Below the pieces are notes generated by a model that was given only the letters and a program-made list of their open reading frames with translations, had not been told where the DNA came from and did no database searches. From positions 1-45,309 of the forward strand of contig CAYYZY010000049.1 in assembly GCA_964475955.1 (NCBI GenBank): a DNA stretch of 45,309 nt. Reading direction: 5' to 3'. The stretch is from DATKZH01 sp964475955. Its GTDB lineage: Bacteria > Planctomycetota > Planctomycetia > Pirellulales > Thermoguttaceae. Made by a program: the position numbers and the translations under genes. Shown here one piece after another: positions 6,426-15,652 of this stretch (positions within the stretch are counted from its first letter, which is position 1; each line of letters opens with the position of its first letter).

Positions 6426-9284
6426 ATGGGCTTTGCGCGGCAGATTTCGCTCCGCGGAGTCGAGGTGCACAATCTCCAGGCGATCGACCTCGACGTCCCC
6501 CACCGGAAGCTGGTCGTGGTGTGCGGCGTCAGCGGGAGCGGAAAGAGCAGCCTGGCGCTCGACACGCTCTATGCCGAGGGCCAGCGCCGCTACATCGAGA
6601 GCTTTTCGGCCTACACGCGGCAGTTCCTCGAACGGCTGGAGAAGCCCGACGCCGACCGCATCGACGGCATCCCCCCGGCGATCGCCGTGACGGGCCGAAA
6701 CGCGAGCCGATCGAGCCGGTCGACCGTCGGCACCACCACCGAGACGGCCGACTACCTGCGGCTGCTGTACGCCAAGATCGGCCACGTCGTCTGCCCGGGC
6801 TGCGGCCACGAGGTGCGCCGCGATTCGCCCGAAAACGCGGCCGAGGTGCTCGGTTCGCTCCCGGAAGGCACGCGCTACATGGTCGCCTTCGCCGCGTCGC
6901 CCGGGGCGGAGGACCCGTCGCTTCTGACGGCCGGGCTGGTCGAAGAGGGCTTCGTGCGCTTGATCGCGGCCGGGCGCGTGGTGGACCTGACGGCGCAGCC
7001 GCTCGATCTCCCGCCTCCCTCGGCCGACGACGGCCCCTGGTACGTGGTGGTCGACCGGCTCACTGCGGGCCGCGCTTCGGAGGGCCGGGTGCGCGATTCT
7101 TTGGAGACCGCGGCGGCCAACGGCGAAGGCCGCTTCTACGCGCTGGTGGACGGCGACGAGTCGGCCGGGCCGACGGCGGGGCGTGCCGGCGTGGTCCACC
7201 GAATCGAGGGGCGCAACTGGCGCCGCATCGGCTTCAGCACGCAATTCTCGTGCCCCGACTGCCAGCGCGACTTCCCCGCGCCGGAACCGCGGCTCTACAG
7301 CTTCAACAGCCCGCTGGGGGCCTGCCCGGAGTGCGAGGGGTTCGGCAACGTGATCGGCATCGACATGGACCTGGTGGTTCCCGACCCTCGCAAGACGATC
7401 CGCGACGGGGCCATCGCCCCGTGGAACAGCCCGGCCTACGCCCACGAGCTGGAAGAGCTGCTGGCCTTGGCCGACCACTACGGTTTGCCGGTCGACGTGC
7501 CGTTTTCGGAGCTGGGGCCGGAGCACCTGGAGCTGATCGTCGGGGGGGTGCCAAAGCGCGATTTCGGGGGGCTGGAGGGGTTCTTCGCGTGGCTGGAGCG
7601 TCGGAAGTACAAGATGCACATCCGCGTGTTCTTGAGCCGCTGGCGGAGCTACCGGCCGTGTCCGGCGTGCGGGGGCACGCGGCTTCGGCCCGAGGCCCTG
7701 GCCACGCAGGTGGGCGGCCGGAACATCGCGGAAGTGTCGCGCATGCAGATCCGCGAGGCGGTCGAGTTCTTCCGCGGGCTGGAGCTGACCGACTGGGAGC
7801 GGAAGGTCGGCCGGATGATGCTCGACCAGGTTCAGGCGAGGCTCGGCTACCTCGAAGCGGTGGGGCTCGGCTACCTGACGTTGGATCGCACGGTGCGCAC
7901 GCTCAGCGGCGGCGAGCTGCGCCGCGTGGTGCTCACCTCGGCGCTCGGCTCCAGCCTGGTCAACATGCTCTACGTGCTCGATGAGCCCTCGGTCGGGCTG
8001 CACCCGCGCGACGTCGACCGGCTGATCGACGCGATGGCCGGCCTCCGCGACCGGGGCAACACGGTGGTCGTGGTGGAGCACGAGGAGGCGATCCTCCGCG
8101 CCGCCGACCAGGTGATCGAAATCGGCCCCGGGGCCGGCGAACGCGGCGGACGCATCGTCTTTCAGGGCACGCCCTCCGAAATGGAAGAGACCCCCGAGAG
8201 CCTCACCGGCGACTACCTCGCCCGGCGACGCGGCGTCTCCACCCCCGGGCGCCGCCGCGCGCCCGACCACGGCTGGATCCGCCTGGCCGGCGCGCGGGGG
8301 AACAACCTGCGGGAGGTCACCGTGGAGTTCCCGCTCGGCCTGCTCTGCCTGGTGACCGGCGTGAGCGGCTCGGGCAAGAGCACGCTGGTCGAGGACACGC
8401 TCTACCCGGCCCTCTGCCGCCGCCTGCGCAAAGAAACCCGCAAGCCGCTCGAATACGACGACGTGCTGGGCGACGGGCAGCTCGACGACTGCGTGATGAT
8501 CGACCAGAGCCCGATCGGCCGCTCGCCCCGCTCGAACCCGGTGACGTACCTGAAGGCGTTCGACGAGATCCGGGCCGTGTTCGCCGACACGGTCGAGGCG
8601 CGCACGCGCAACTTCACGGCCAGCCATTTCAGCTTCAACGTCGACGGCGGGCGCTGCCCCACGTGCAAGGGGGACGGCCACCTGGAGATCGACATGCAGT
8701 TTCTGGCCGACGTCTACATGCGGTGCACCCAGTGCGACGGCACGCGCTACCGCAAAGAAATCCTCGAGGTCACCTACCGCGGCCGGAACATCGCCGAGGT
8801 GCTGGAGATGACCGTGCGCGAGGCGTTCACCTTCTTCCGCGGCCGGCCCAAGGTGCAGGCCCGGCTCAAGCGGCTGATCGACGTGGGCCTCGACTACGTG
8901 CGCCTCGGGCAGCCGGCCAACACGCTCTCCGGCGGCGAGGCCCAGCGGCTGAAGCTGGGCGCGTACATGTCGACCGCCAAGCGTGGCCGCTGCCTGTTCA
9001 TCCTCGACGAGCCGACCACCGGGCTGCACTTTTCCGACGTGGTCCAGCTTCTCGACTGCTTCGACGCGCTACTCTCCGTGGGCCACTCGCTGATCGTCAT
9101 CGAGCACAACCTCCAGGTGATGAAGGCCGCCGACTACGTCATCGACCTCGGCCCCGGCGCCGCCGACGAAGGCGGCCGGATCATCGCCGAAGGCACCCCC
9201 GAGAAGGTCTCCCGATCCCCCCAATCGGTCACCGGCCGGTTCCTGGCCGAGGTGCTCAGGGCCGACGCCCAGGAGTCGGCTTGA
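6426..9284 (+). CDS. uvrA: Excinuclease ABC subunit UvrA
   Basis: A 952-residue protein of normal UvrA length. It is the damage-recognising ABC ATPase of nucleotide excision repair and acts as a dimer with UvrB. The first ATPase half has Walker A GVSGSGKSS (about 34-42), signature LSGGELRR (about 491) and Walker B LDEPSVGLHPRD. The second half has GVSGSGKST (about 644-652), signature LSGGEAQR (about 834) and LDEPTTGLHFSD. Zinc modules are visible as CPGCG (about 124), CPDC...CPEC (about 278-302) and CPTC...CTQC (about 743-770). The first signature has LR in place of the more usual AQ. The ATG at 6426 is preceded by GGGAGG at ideal spacing; the in-frame extension back to 6261 lies in the repeat and promoter region and is not coding. 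The ThiF-like gene follows after 35 bp. Confidence 0.95.
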   Translation: MGFARQISLRGVEVHNLQAIDLDVPHRKLVVVCGVSGSGKSSLALDTLYAEGQRRYIESFSAYTRQFLERLEKPDADRIDGIPPAIAVTGRNASRSSRSTVGTTTETADYLRLLYAKIGHVVCPGCGHEVRRDSPENAAEVLGSLPEGTRYMVAFAASPGAEDPSLLTAGLVEEGFVRLIAAGRVVDLTAQPLDLPPPSADDGPWYVVVDRLTAGRASEGRVRDSLETAAANGEGRFYALVDGDESAGPTAGRAGVVHRIEGRNWRRIGFSTQFSCPDCQRDFPAPEPRLYSFNSPLGACPECEGFGNVIGIDMDLVVPDPRKTIRDGAIAPWNSPAYAHELEELLALADHYGLPVDVPFSELGPEHLELIVGGVPKRDFGGLEGFFAWLERRKYKMHIRVFLSRWRSYRPCPACGGTRLRPEALATQVGGRNIAEVSRMQIREAVEFFRGLELTDWERKVGRMMLDQVQARLGYLEAVGLGYLTLDRTVRTLSGGELRRVVLTSALGSSLVNMLYVLDEPSVGLHPRDVDRLIDAMAGLRDRGNTVVVVEHEEAILRAADQVIEIGPGAGERGGRIVFQGTPSEMEETPESLTGDYLARRRGVSTPGRRRAPDHGWIRLAGARGNNLREVTVEFPLGLLCLVTGVSGSGKSTLVEDTLYPALCRRLRKETRKPLEYDDVLGDGQLDDCVMIDQSPIGRSPRSNPVTYLKAFDEIRAVFADTVEARTRNFTASHFSFNVDGGRCPTCKGDGHLEIDMQFLADVYMRCTQCDGTRYRKEILEVTYRGRNIAEVLEMTVREAFTFFRGRPKVQARLKRLIDVGLDYVRLGQPANTLSGGEAQRLKLGAYMSTAKRGRCLFILDEPTTGLHFSDVVQLLDCFDALLSVGHSLIVIEHNLQVMKAADYVIDLGPGAADEGGRIIAEGTPEKVSRSPQSVTGRFLAEVLRADAQESA

Positions 9285-9319
9285 GGCCTTCCCGGCGACC
9301 AGCACGACCGGAGTTTGCC

Positions 9320-10369
9320 ATGTCAGGAGAAACGCCCCTATCCCAAGGCCTCGACCGCTACGTGCGCCAGGTCCGCTACAAGCCGCTGGGCGAGGAGGGA
9401 CAGCGCCGGCTCGTCGAGAGCCGGGCCCTGGTATGCGGGTGCGGGGCGTTGGGGAACGTGCTGGCCGCCATGCTCGTGCGCGCCGGCGTGGGGCGCGTGC
9501 GGATCGTCGACCGCGACTTCGTCGAGACCACGAACCTCCAGCGGCAGATGCTGTTCGACGAGGACGACGTCGCCCGGCGACTCCCCAAAGCGATCGCCGC
9601 GGCCGAGAAGCTCGGCCGGGCCAACTCGCAGGTCGAGATCGAGCCGGTCGTGGCCGACCTGAACCACACGAACGTCGGCGAGCTGATCGACGGGGTCGAC
9701 GTGATCGTCGACGGCACCGACAACTTCGAGACCCGCTTTCTGGTCAACGACGCGGCCGTGCGCCACGGGATTCCCTGGGTCTACGGCGGCTGCCTGGGCG
9801 CCGAGGGGCAGACGATGACCATCCTGCCGCACGAAACGCCGTGCCTCCGCTGCCTGATGCAGCAGTGTCCCCCGCCCGGCACCACCCCCACCTGCGACGT
9901 GGCCGGCATCCTCGCGCCGATCGTAGGGGTAATCGCATCAATCGAGGCGGTCGAAGCGATCAAGATCGCCAGCGGCAACCGCGCGGCCGTTTCGCGCAGC
10001 CTCACGGTCGTCGAGCTGTGGGACAACCACCTGCGCCAGGTCGACGTCTCCTCGCTCCGCGACCAGGTCGATTGCCCTGCCTGCCGGCGCGGCGAGTTTC
10101 CCTGGCTCTCCGGCAAGCAGGGCTCGCAGACGGCCGTCCTCTGCGGGCGCAACGCCGTGCAGCTTGCGCACACCGGCGTGCGCGTGTCGCTCGACGAACT
10201 GGCCCGGCAGCTCGAAGGCGTGGGCCGCGTGACGGTCAACGCCTTCCTGCTCCGCCTCGAAGTCGAGGGGTACGAGCTGACCGTCTTCCCCGACGGCCGG
10301 GCGATCGTCGCCGGCACCGACGACGCCGCCACCGCGCGCACCGTCTTCGCGAAATACGTCGGCAGTTGA
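9320..10369 (+). CDS. ThiF/MoeB/HesA-family E1-like adenylyltransferase
   Basis: A 349-residue protein of the E1-like superfamily. These enzymes use ATP to adenylate the C-terminal glycine of a ubiquitin-like sulfur carrier (ThiS, MoaD or similar). The nucleotide-binding loop CGCGALGN lies near residues 37-44, followed by VDRDFVETTNLQRQ with the conserved Asp and Arg. Zinc-ligand pairs CLRC and CPAC frame the domain, and the candidate catalytic Cys sits in TPTCDVAG. The C-terminal region (about 265-349) is an extra domain ending in VFPDGRAIVAGTDD, as seen in ThiF/MoeB proteins of several phyla. Whether it serves thiamine, molybdopterin or another thiolation pathway cannot be decided; no carrier gene is adjacent. 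It follows uvrA closely and may be cotranscribed. Its stop lies 2 bp from the stop of the convergent membrane-protein gene. Confidence 0.88.
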   Translation: MSGETPLSQGLDRYVRQVRYKPLGEEGQRRLVESRALVCGCGALGNVLAAMLVRAGVGRVRIVDRDFVETTNLQRQMLFDEDDVARRLPKAIAAAEKLGRANSQVEIEPVVADLNHTNVGELIDGVDVIVDGTDNFETRFLVNDAAVRHGIPWVYGGCLGAEGQTMTILPHETPCLRCLMQQCPPPGTTPTCDVAGILAPIVGVIASIEAVEAIKIASGNRAAVSRSLTVVELWDNHLRQVDVSSLRDQVDCPACRRGEFPWLSGKQGSQTAVLCGRNAVQLAHTGVRVSLDELARQLEGVGRVTVNAFLLRLEVEGYELTVFPDGRAIVAGTDDAATARTVFAKYVGS

Positions 10370-10371
10370 CG

Positions 10372-11952
10372 TCACGGCTCGCGGGTCTCCCGCGCGAACA
10401 CGGTCCAGCCCGGCAACTCGGGGACCTGGACCTCGCGGGAGAACTCCGGCAGGTCGTCGAGCACCGACATCTGGCCCTCGTGGATGCTCGGGCCGAAGGC
10501 CACGATCTTCATCCGCTCGGGCAGGTGGGCGCGGAAGTGCGCTTCCGTGGGGGCGAAGCCCGTCAGACGCCGCTCCATCACGCCCATCTCGCAGTGGTAC
10601 AGCTCCCCCTCCGCCTGAAGGCTCGCCAACTGCGACCAGGGGAAATAGGCATCGCCCGGATGACGCCGGGCGTACTCGAAGGCGACCTGCTCTTCATGGG
10701 CGTGCGCGCGGGCCAGGTTCGCCGCGTGTTTGACGACCGGCACGGCGAGCGTCGCGTGCACCAGCGCCGCGAGCATCATGACGGCGACGCTCGTTTCGGC
10801 CACGCTCCGGTCCGGGTGGTGCACGGCCGATTCCGCCAAGAGCACCGTGGCTGCCAGGACGAAGAAGTAGACCGAGTAGAACGAGTTCTCGTCGCCCATC
10901 ACCTTCGCCCGGGCCAGCACCGAGAGCGGGAGCAGGGCGACCCCGCAGACCAGCAGCACGGTCCAGCGGTTCTGCCGCACCCAGGCGCGGAGCGAAGGGG
11001 GACGGTCGCCGCGCGCCCGCCAATCGAGGAAGACGAGTAACGCGATCAGGCAGAGCATCGGCAGCGTGGCAATCGCCAGGCGCCAGCAGACGATCACCCA
11101 CTCGAACCCGCTCACCTGGAAGCCCTGCCGGCTGAGCACGGTCCACGTGTCGAGCACCATGTCCTGGAAGCCGAACGCCAGGCTGAACAGGGCCAACAGG
11201 AGCGCGCCGCTTGCGACCAGGCAGGCCAGGAAGCGCACGGCCGGACGAACGCCGAACGCCACGAGCACGTACAGCGGCAGCGCCACCACCAGCGGCGCGG
11301 CCAGTTGCTTCGACGCCACGGCCAGCACCGCGAACGCCGAGGCGAGCAGCAAGTCGACCAGCCCGATCGCTTCGCGACGGCGGTAGACGAAGAAGCAGGC
11401 CAGGGCCCCGAAGGCCATCGCCGGCGCGTCGGCGTGGCGCAGGGTGAGGAGGTAGCGCGTCGGGTCGTAGCAGACGGCCGCGGCGAGGAAGAAGACGATC
11501 GCCCAAGCCAGGCGCACGCGACCGCGCCGGTCGCCCGTGGCCACGTGCGCCAGGAAGCACGTCACCGGCACGAAGAACATCACCAGGTTCAAGGCGAAGG
11601 CGACGGTCATCGCCGAGGTGGGGTCCCAACCGAATCCGCAGGGCAGGTAAACCAGCGTCGTCGCCGGGCCGTACACGTTGTTCACGATCGGTCCGCCTTC
11701 GAGCCCCGGGTAGGGATCGTAGCCGAACCACAGGGCGACCGAGGGCACCAGGCGCACGTAGTTGAAGTAGTAGAAGAGCATCCATCCGAGGCAGCCCGTC
11801 AGGATCGCCAAAAGCGGCGGAACCGCCAGCGGCAGGCTCGCCGCGGCTGCGCGGTCGACGGCCGGCCAGCCCGGATGCCGCGCCCAGATCCTCCGGGCGA
11901 CGGCGCCCAAAAAGCACGTCGCAATCAGCAAGAGCACGAGCCAGGTCCACAT
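10372..11952 (-). CDS. Polytopic membrane protein, glycosyltransferase-39-like
   Basis: A 526-residue protein with about ten hydrophobic segments in its first 380 residues and a soluble C-terminal domain of about 150 residues. The layout (membrane-embedded N-terminal bundle, periplasmic C-terminal part) fits GT-C glycosyltransferases that use polyprenyl-phosphate sugars, or other planctomycetal membrane proteins of the ArnT/PMT type. Acidic residues in the first extracytoplasmic loop (WFGYDPYPGLEGGP, about 77-90) are where a GT-C catalytic Asp or Glu would be expected, but no diagnostic motif is present. Its neighbours, divergently transcribed, are two sugar-nucleotide epimerases and a family 2 glycosyltransferase that could make a polyprenyl-linked sugar donor, which supports a glycan role. 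The function is inferred. Confidence 0.75.
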   Translation of the reverse strand: MWTWLVLLLIATCFLGAVARRIWARHPGWPAVDRAAAASLPLAVPPLLAILTGCLGWMLFYYFNYVRLVPSVALWFGYDPYPGLEGGPIVNNVYGPATTLVYLPCGFGWDPTSAMTVAFALNLVMFFVPVTCFLAHVATGDRRGRVRLAWAIVFFLAAAVCYDPTRYLLTLRHADAPAMAFGALACFFVYRRREAIGLVDLLLASAFAVLAVASKQLAAPLVVALPLYVLVAFGVRPAVRFLACLVASGALLLALFSLAFGFQDMVLDTWTVLSRQGFQVSGFEWVIVCWRLAIATLPMLCLIALLVFLDWRARGDRPPSLRAWVRQNRWTVLLVCGVALLPLSVLARAKVMGDENSFYSVYFFVLAATVLLAESAVHHPDRSVAETSVAVMMLAALVHATLAVPVVKHAANLARAHAHEEQVAFEYARRHPGDAYFPWSQLASLQAEGELYHCEMGVMERRLTGFAPTEAHFRAHLPERMKIVAFGPSIHEGQMSVLDDLPEFSREVQVPELPGWTVFARETREP

Positions 11953-12017
11953 GCGGTGAGGATACTCCGGAAGGGGCCGATCGGGAGGCCCATCCCAGGG
12001 CCCCGCCGTGCGGGCGC

Positions 12018-12046
12018 TTGACAGGATTTCGACGCGAAGCTAACGT
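12018..12046 (+). promoter_or_regulatory. Candidate promoter of the epimerase/glycosyltransferase block
   Basis: TTGACA at 12018-12023, then 17 nt, then TAACGT at 12041-12046. The -35 is perfect and the -10 is weak. It lies about 100 bp before the first epimerase gene, in the divergent intergenic region. Confidence 0.35.
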
Positions 12047-12148
12047 CGACCTTTCTATTGTAAATCGAGTCGTACACGGCCACTAGGGTCGGGCGTCGTC
12101 CCTCGGCCCCTCCGAACGCCCCCTTGAGCCCGTGGAAACGCCGCACCG

Positions 12149-13216
12149 ATGAAGACCGTCGTCGTGACAGGTTCGGCCGGGCTGGTCGGCGCCCAGGCCG
12201 TGCGCTTCTTCGCCGAGAAGGGCTGGCACGTGGTGGGGATCGACAACGACATGCGCAGGGCCTACTTCGGCCCCGGGGCGTCGACCGAGCCGTGCCGCCG
12301 GCGTCTCGAGCAGTCGGTCGACGGCTACCTCCACTACGACGCCGACGTGCGCCAGGCCGACCGCCTCGAGCCCGTCTTCTCGGAGCACGGCCGCGACGTG
12401 CAGGCGGTCGTCCACGCGGCCGCGCAGCCCTCGCACGACTGGGCGGCCCGAGACCCGGCGACCGATTTCTCGGTCAACGCCACGGCCACGCTGCTCTTGC
12501 TGGAGATGACCCGGCGGCACTGCCCCGCGGCCTGCTTCGTGTTCACCTCGACGAACAAGGTCTACGGCGACAACCCGAACCGGCTCCCGCTCGTCGAAGG
12601 GCCCACCCGCTGGGAGGTCGAGGCCGGCCACCCCTTCCACGAGCACGGGATCGACGAGTCGATGTCGGTCGATCGCTGCATGCACTCGGTGTTCGGCGCG
12701 TCGAAGCTGGCCGCCGACGTGATGGTGCAGGAATACGGGCGCTACTTCGGCCTCAACACGGTCGCCTTCCGCTGCGGCTGCATCACGGGGGCCGACCACG
12801 CGGGGGCCGAACTGCACGGGTTCCTCTCCTACCTCGTGCGCTGCGCCGTGGAGGAGAAGCCGTACACCGTTTTCGGCTACCGGGGCAAGCAGGTCCGCGA
12901 CAACATCCACGCCTTCGACCTGGTCGGCATGTTCTGGCACTACTGCCAGGCCCCGCGGCCCGGCGAAGTCTACAACGCCGGCGGCGGACGGCACAGCCAC
13001 TGCTCCATGCAGGAAGCGATCGCCGCGTGCGAGCAGGTGACGGGGAAGCGCATGCACGTCGCGCAGTCGGACCGCAACCGGGCGGGCGACCACGTGTGGT
13101 ACGTGAGCGACACGCGCAAGTTCCAGTCGCACTACCCCGGTTGGCGCTACACCTACACGTTGGACGAGATCATCGACGAGCTGTGCCGGGCCCATGCGGA
13201 TCGGGCGGAGGGGTGA
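12149..13216 (+). CDS. NAD-dependent epimerase (CDP-paratose 2-epimerase-like), FxxxK variant
   Basis: A 355-residue extended short-chain dehydrogenase/reductase. The NAD-binding loop is TGSAGLVG (about 7-14), the central Thr/Ser region is FTSTNKVYG (132-140), and the substrate region includes GKQVRDNIH and YNAGGGR, which resemble CDP-paratose 2-epimerases. The catalytic Tyr-x-x-x-Lys pair reads VFGASK, with Phe182 in place of Tyr and Lys186 kept. From memory, a subgroup of these proteins shares this Phe, so it may be a family feature and not a defect. The substrate is probably a nucleotide sugar but is not identifiable. It is followed by a second epimerase after 42 bp, then a glycosyltransferase. 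The start is ATG 12149; only a weak ribosome binding site is present. Confidence 0.87.
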   Translation: MKTVVVTGSAGLVGAQAVRFFAEKGWHVVGIDNDMRRAYFGPGASTEPCRRRLEQSVDGYLHYDADVRQADRLEPVFSEHGRDVQAVVHAAAQPSHDWAARDPATDFSVNATATLLLLEMTRRHCPAACFVFTSTNKVYGDNPNRLPLVEGPTRWEVEAGHPFHEHGIDESMSVDRCMHSVFGASKLAADVMVQEYGRYFGLNTVAFRCGCITGADHAGAELHGFLSYLVRCAVEEKPYTVFGYRGKQVRDNIHAFDLVGMFWHYCQAPRPGEVYNAGGGRHSHCSMQEAIAACEQVTGKRMHVAQSDRNRAGDHVWYVSDTRKFQSHYPGWRYTYTLDEIIDELCRAHADRAEG

Positions 13217-13258
13217 TTCGTTGACGCGTTTGCTCGACCGATCCAGGAACGCCGTGCG

Positions 13259-14329
13259 ATGGAGCTGAAGCGCATTCTCATCCCCGGGGGGGCCGGGTTC
13301 GTCGGGTCGAATCTCGCCGTGCGTTTGAGGGAGGCGTTTTCGGGCGTGGCGGTCGCGGCGCTGGACAACCTCTCACGCCGCGGCAGCGAGTTGAACGTCG
13401 AGCGCTTGCGCGAAGCGGGCGTCGCCTTCCTGCGCGGCGACGTGCGCCGTCCCGACGACCTGGAAGCCGTCGGCGACTTCGACCTCCTGATCGACTGCGC
13501 CGCCGAGCCGTCGGTCCGCGCCGGCATGGAAGGCTCGCCGAAACACGTGCTCGACACCAACCTCGTGGGAACACTCAACTGCCTCGAAGCGGCGCGGCGC
13601 CGCAGGGCGGCCTTCCTGCTGTTGAGCACCAGCCGCGTGTACCCCGTGGCCCGCTTGCGTCGTCTGCCGTATCGCGAGGAGGCGACGCGCCTCGCCTGGG
13701 TGCCCGACGACCGCGTGCCCGGCTTCTCCCGGCACGGCATTGCCGAAGACTTCCCACTCGAAGGGGCGCGCTCGTTCTACGGCGCAAGCAAACTGGCCGG
13801 CGAATTGGTGCTGCGCGAGTACGCCGCCGGCTACGGGATGCGCGCGCTGGCCAATCGCTGCGCGGTACTCTCGGGCCCGTGGCAGATGGGGAAAGTCGAT
13901 CAGGGGGTCGTCGCCCTGTGGGTCGCGGGCCACGCGTTCGACCGCCCGTTGGCGTACCACGGCTTCGGCGGATCGGGCAAGCAGGTCCGCGACGTGCTGC
14001 ACGTCGACGACCTGTTCGACCTGGTCGCGCTCCAGCTCGCGTCGCTCGAGCGGTGGGACGGGAGCACGTACAACGTGGGCGGCGGGCGCGATCGGTCGGT
14101 GTCGCTCGCCGAGCTGACGGCGCTGTGCCGGTCGGTGACGGGTCGCACGGTTCCCATCGGCTCGGTCCCCGAAAGCCACGAGGTTGACGTACCGATCTTC
14201 GTCACGGATACTCGAAAGGTGCAGCGCACCTTCGGCTGGCAGCCGCGCCGCACGGTGGAACGGGTCGTTCAGGACCTCCACGCGTGGATCGAGGCCCATC
14301 GCGACGCGCTGAGGTCCATTTTCGGCTGA
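13259..14329 (+). CDS. NAD-dependent sugar epimerase/dehydratase
   Basis: A 356-residue extended SDR protein, paralogous in layout to the preceding gene. NAD binding is by GGAGFVGS (about 10-17). The active site is complete: Ser/Thr in LLSTSRVYP (121-129) and the YGASK motif with Tyr174 and Lys178. GSGKQVRDVLHVDDL and YNVGGG support a nucleotide-sugar epimerase related to CDP-paratose 2-epimerase or UDP-glucose epimerase. An AGGAA stretch lies at a suitable distance before the ATG. Adjacent members of the same family, one with the catalytic Tyr and one without, suggest successive steps on one sugar nucleotide or an active/inactive pair. The next gene, a glycosyltransferase, starts 150 bp later. 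Confidence 0.88.
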   Translation: MELKRILIPGGAGFVGSNLAVRLREAFSGVAVAALDNLSRRGSELNVERLREAGVAFLRGDVRRPDDLEAVGDFDLLIDCAAEPSVRAGMEGSPKHVLDTNLVGTLNCLEAARRRRAAFLLLSTSRVYPVARLRRLPYREEATRLAWVPDDRVPGFSRHGIAEDFPLEGARSFYGASKLAGELVLREYAAGYGMRALANRCAVLSGPWQMGKVDQGVVALWVAGHAFDRPLAYHGFGGSGKQVRDVLHVDDLFDLVALQLASLERWDGSTYNVGGGRDRSVSLAELTALCRSVTGRTVPIGSVPESHEVDVPIFVTDTRKVQRTFGWQPRRTVERVVQDLHAWIEAHRDALRSIFG

Positions 14330-14479
14330 ACCGGCCATTCATGCGGCCGCACGTCGTGTGCCGAGGGCCGAGAACGAGCGAACAGCCCTCGTCGTAGGGT
14401 CGAGGGTTACGAGACCCACGCGCGCTCTCGGTCGACCTGCGGGGGCCTTGAGTGGCCACGAGCGAAAGCACCGGCTCGC

Positions 14480-15418
14480 ATGAAGCTCTCGATCGTTATT
14501 CCCGCCTACAACGAGGAAGCGAATCTCGGCCCCTGCCTCGACGACCTGCGGCGCGTGGTGGCCGCCGAACGGCGCATTCCCTGCGAGATCCTCGTGGTCG
14601 ACGACAACAGCCGCGACGGCACGGCCGACGTGGTCCGCGACCGAATGCGCGAGGACCCGTGCCTCCGGCTCATCCAGCGCAGGCCCCCGTCCGGCTTCGG
14701 CCGGGCGGTGCGCGCGGGCCTCGCGCGCGCCGAAGGCGACGTGGTCGTCGTCTACATGGCCGACCGGTCGGACGATCCGGCCGACGTGGTCGCCTACTAC
14801 CGCAAAATCGAGGAGGGCTACGACTGCGTGTTCGGCTCCCGGTTCATCCGGGGGAGCGTCGTCGAGAAGTACCCGTGGAGAAAGCTCGTCTGCAACCGGA
14901 TCGTCAACCGCGTGATCCAGGTGATGTTCTGGACGCGGTTCAACGACCTGACCAACGCGTTCAAGGCCTACCGCACCTCGGTGATCCGCGACTGCGGCCC
15001 GTACCGCTCCAGCCACTTCAACATCACGCTCGAGATGTCGCTGGGCGCGCTGATCCGCCGCTACAGCGTGGCCCAAATCCCGATCCGCTGGTACGGACGC
15101 ACGTGGGGCAGCTCGAAGCTGCGTTTGCGGGAAATGGGCCGGCGCTACCTGTGCACCTTGCTGATGCTCTACTTCCAGCGCACGCTGATCAGCGACGACC
15201 TGATGGCCGAGCGACTGGCCGGCGACGCGGAGAACCGGCGGCACCTCTCCGACCTCGAGGCACGCCTGGCCGGGCTGGAGGAGAAGCTCGGAAAGCTGGA
15301 AGGTCGAGGGGCCGGCGACGCCCGGTCCGAGCCCCCCTCCGAAGCGGCACCACCCGACCGGCAGCCGCGCGGCCCGGCCGACGGCGAGGCCCGGCCGTCT
15401 TCGACGCAGGGCGATTAG
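14480..15418 (+). CDS. Family 2 glycosyltransferase (dolichol-phosphate-mannose-synthase-like)
   Basis: A 312-residue GT-A fold transferase. The N-terminus has SIVIPAYNEEANLGPCLDDL and VVDDNSRDGTADV, the nucleotide-sugar-binding part of DPM1-type enzymes. The metal-binding acidic motif reads YMADRSDDP (about 93-101). The distal motif FKAYRT, common in polyprenyl-phosphate glycosyltransferases, is present. No C-terminal membrane helices are seen, so it is probably peripheral. After about residue 240 there is a predicted coiled coil (LEARLAGLEEKLGKLEG) and then a disordered proline-rich tail. Likely reaction: transfer of a sugar from a nucleotide donor to polyprenyl phosphate, possibly using the product of the two epimerases upstream. 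The stop codon abuts a nested palindrome. Confidence 0.88.
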   Translation: MKLSIVIPAYNEEANLGPCLDDLRRVVAAERRIPCEILVVDDNSRDGTADVVRDRMREDPCLRLIQRRPPSGFGRAVRAGLARAEGDVVVVYMADRSDDPADVVAYYRKIEEGYDCVFGSRFIRGSVVEKYPWRKLVCNRIVNRVIQVMFWTRFNDLTNAFKAYRTSVIRDCGPYRSSHFNITLEMSLGALIRRYSVAQIPIRWYGRTWGSSKLRLREMGRRYLCTLLMLYFQRTLISDDLMAERLAGDAENRRHLSDLEARLAGLEEKLGKLEGRGAGDARSEPPSEAAPPDRQPRGPADGEARPSSTQGD

Positions 15419-15537
15419 GCTTTGTCGGGAAACCCGTAGGGTGGGTGCTTGCACCCACGCGGAGTCGACGGTTTTCCGGCGTGCGTGCGAGCACGCACCC
15501 TACAAATCGCCCGGCTCCGGCCGTTTTCCGACAAAGC
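15419..15537. repeat. Nested palindromic repeat after glycosyltransferase gene
   Basis: Outer arms GCTTTGTCGGGAAAC (15419-15433) and GTTTTCCGACAAAGC (15523-15537) pair with one mismatch. Inner arms GTAGGGTG (15436-15443) and CACCCTAC (15496-15503) pair perfectly, and a GTGGGTGC/GCACCCAC hairpin lies within. It begins directly after the stop codon. It may act as a terminator-like structure or be a REP-type element. Confidence 0.6.
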
Positions 15538-15584
15538 GTAAGTCCGTCCTTCGTCGCCTGCACGCAGGAAGCGCGCACACCCGA

Positions 15585-15607
15585 AGGACGGAACGCCATT
15601 CCGTCCT
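15585..15607. repeat. GGACGGAA hairpin, copy 1
   Basis: Arms AGGACGGAA and TTCCGTCCT (9 bp) are separated by five bases. A near copy with 8-bp arms and a five-base spacer is at 34529-34549. Confidence 0.5.
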
Positions 15608-15652
15608 ACCCCGTTGCGGCCGCAGTCGCTGAAGCGATTCTCCCACCACGGC

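Noticed and set aside
6210..9029. Minus-strand open frame of 939 codons opposite uvrA
   Set aside because: Antisense to uvrA, no recognisable motif, skewed composition from high GC content.
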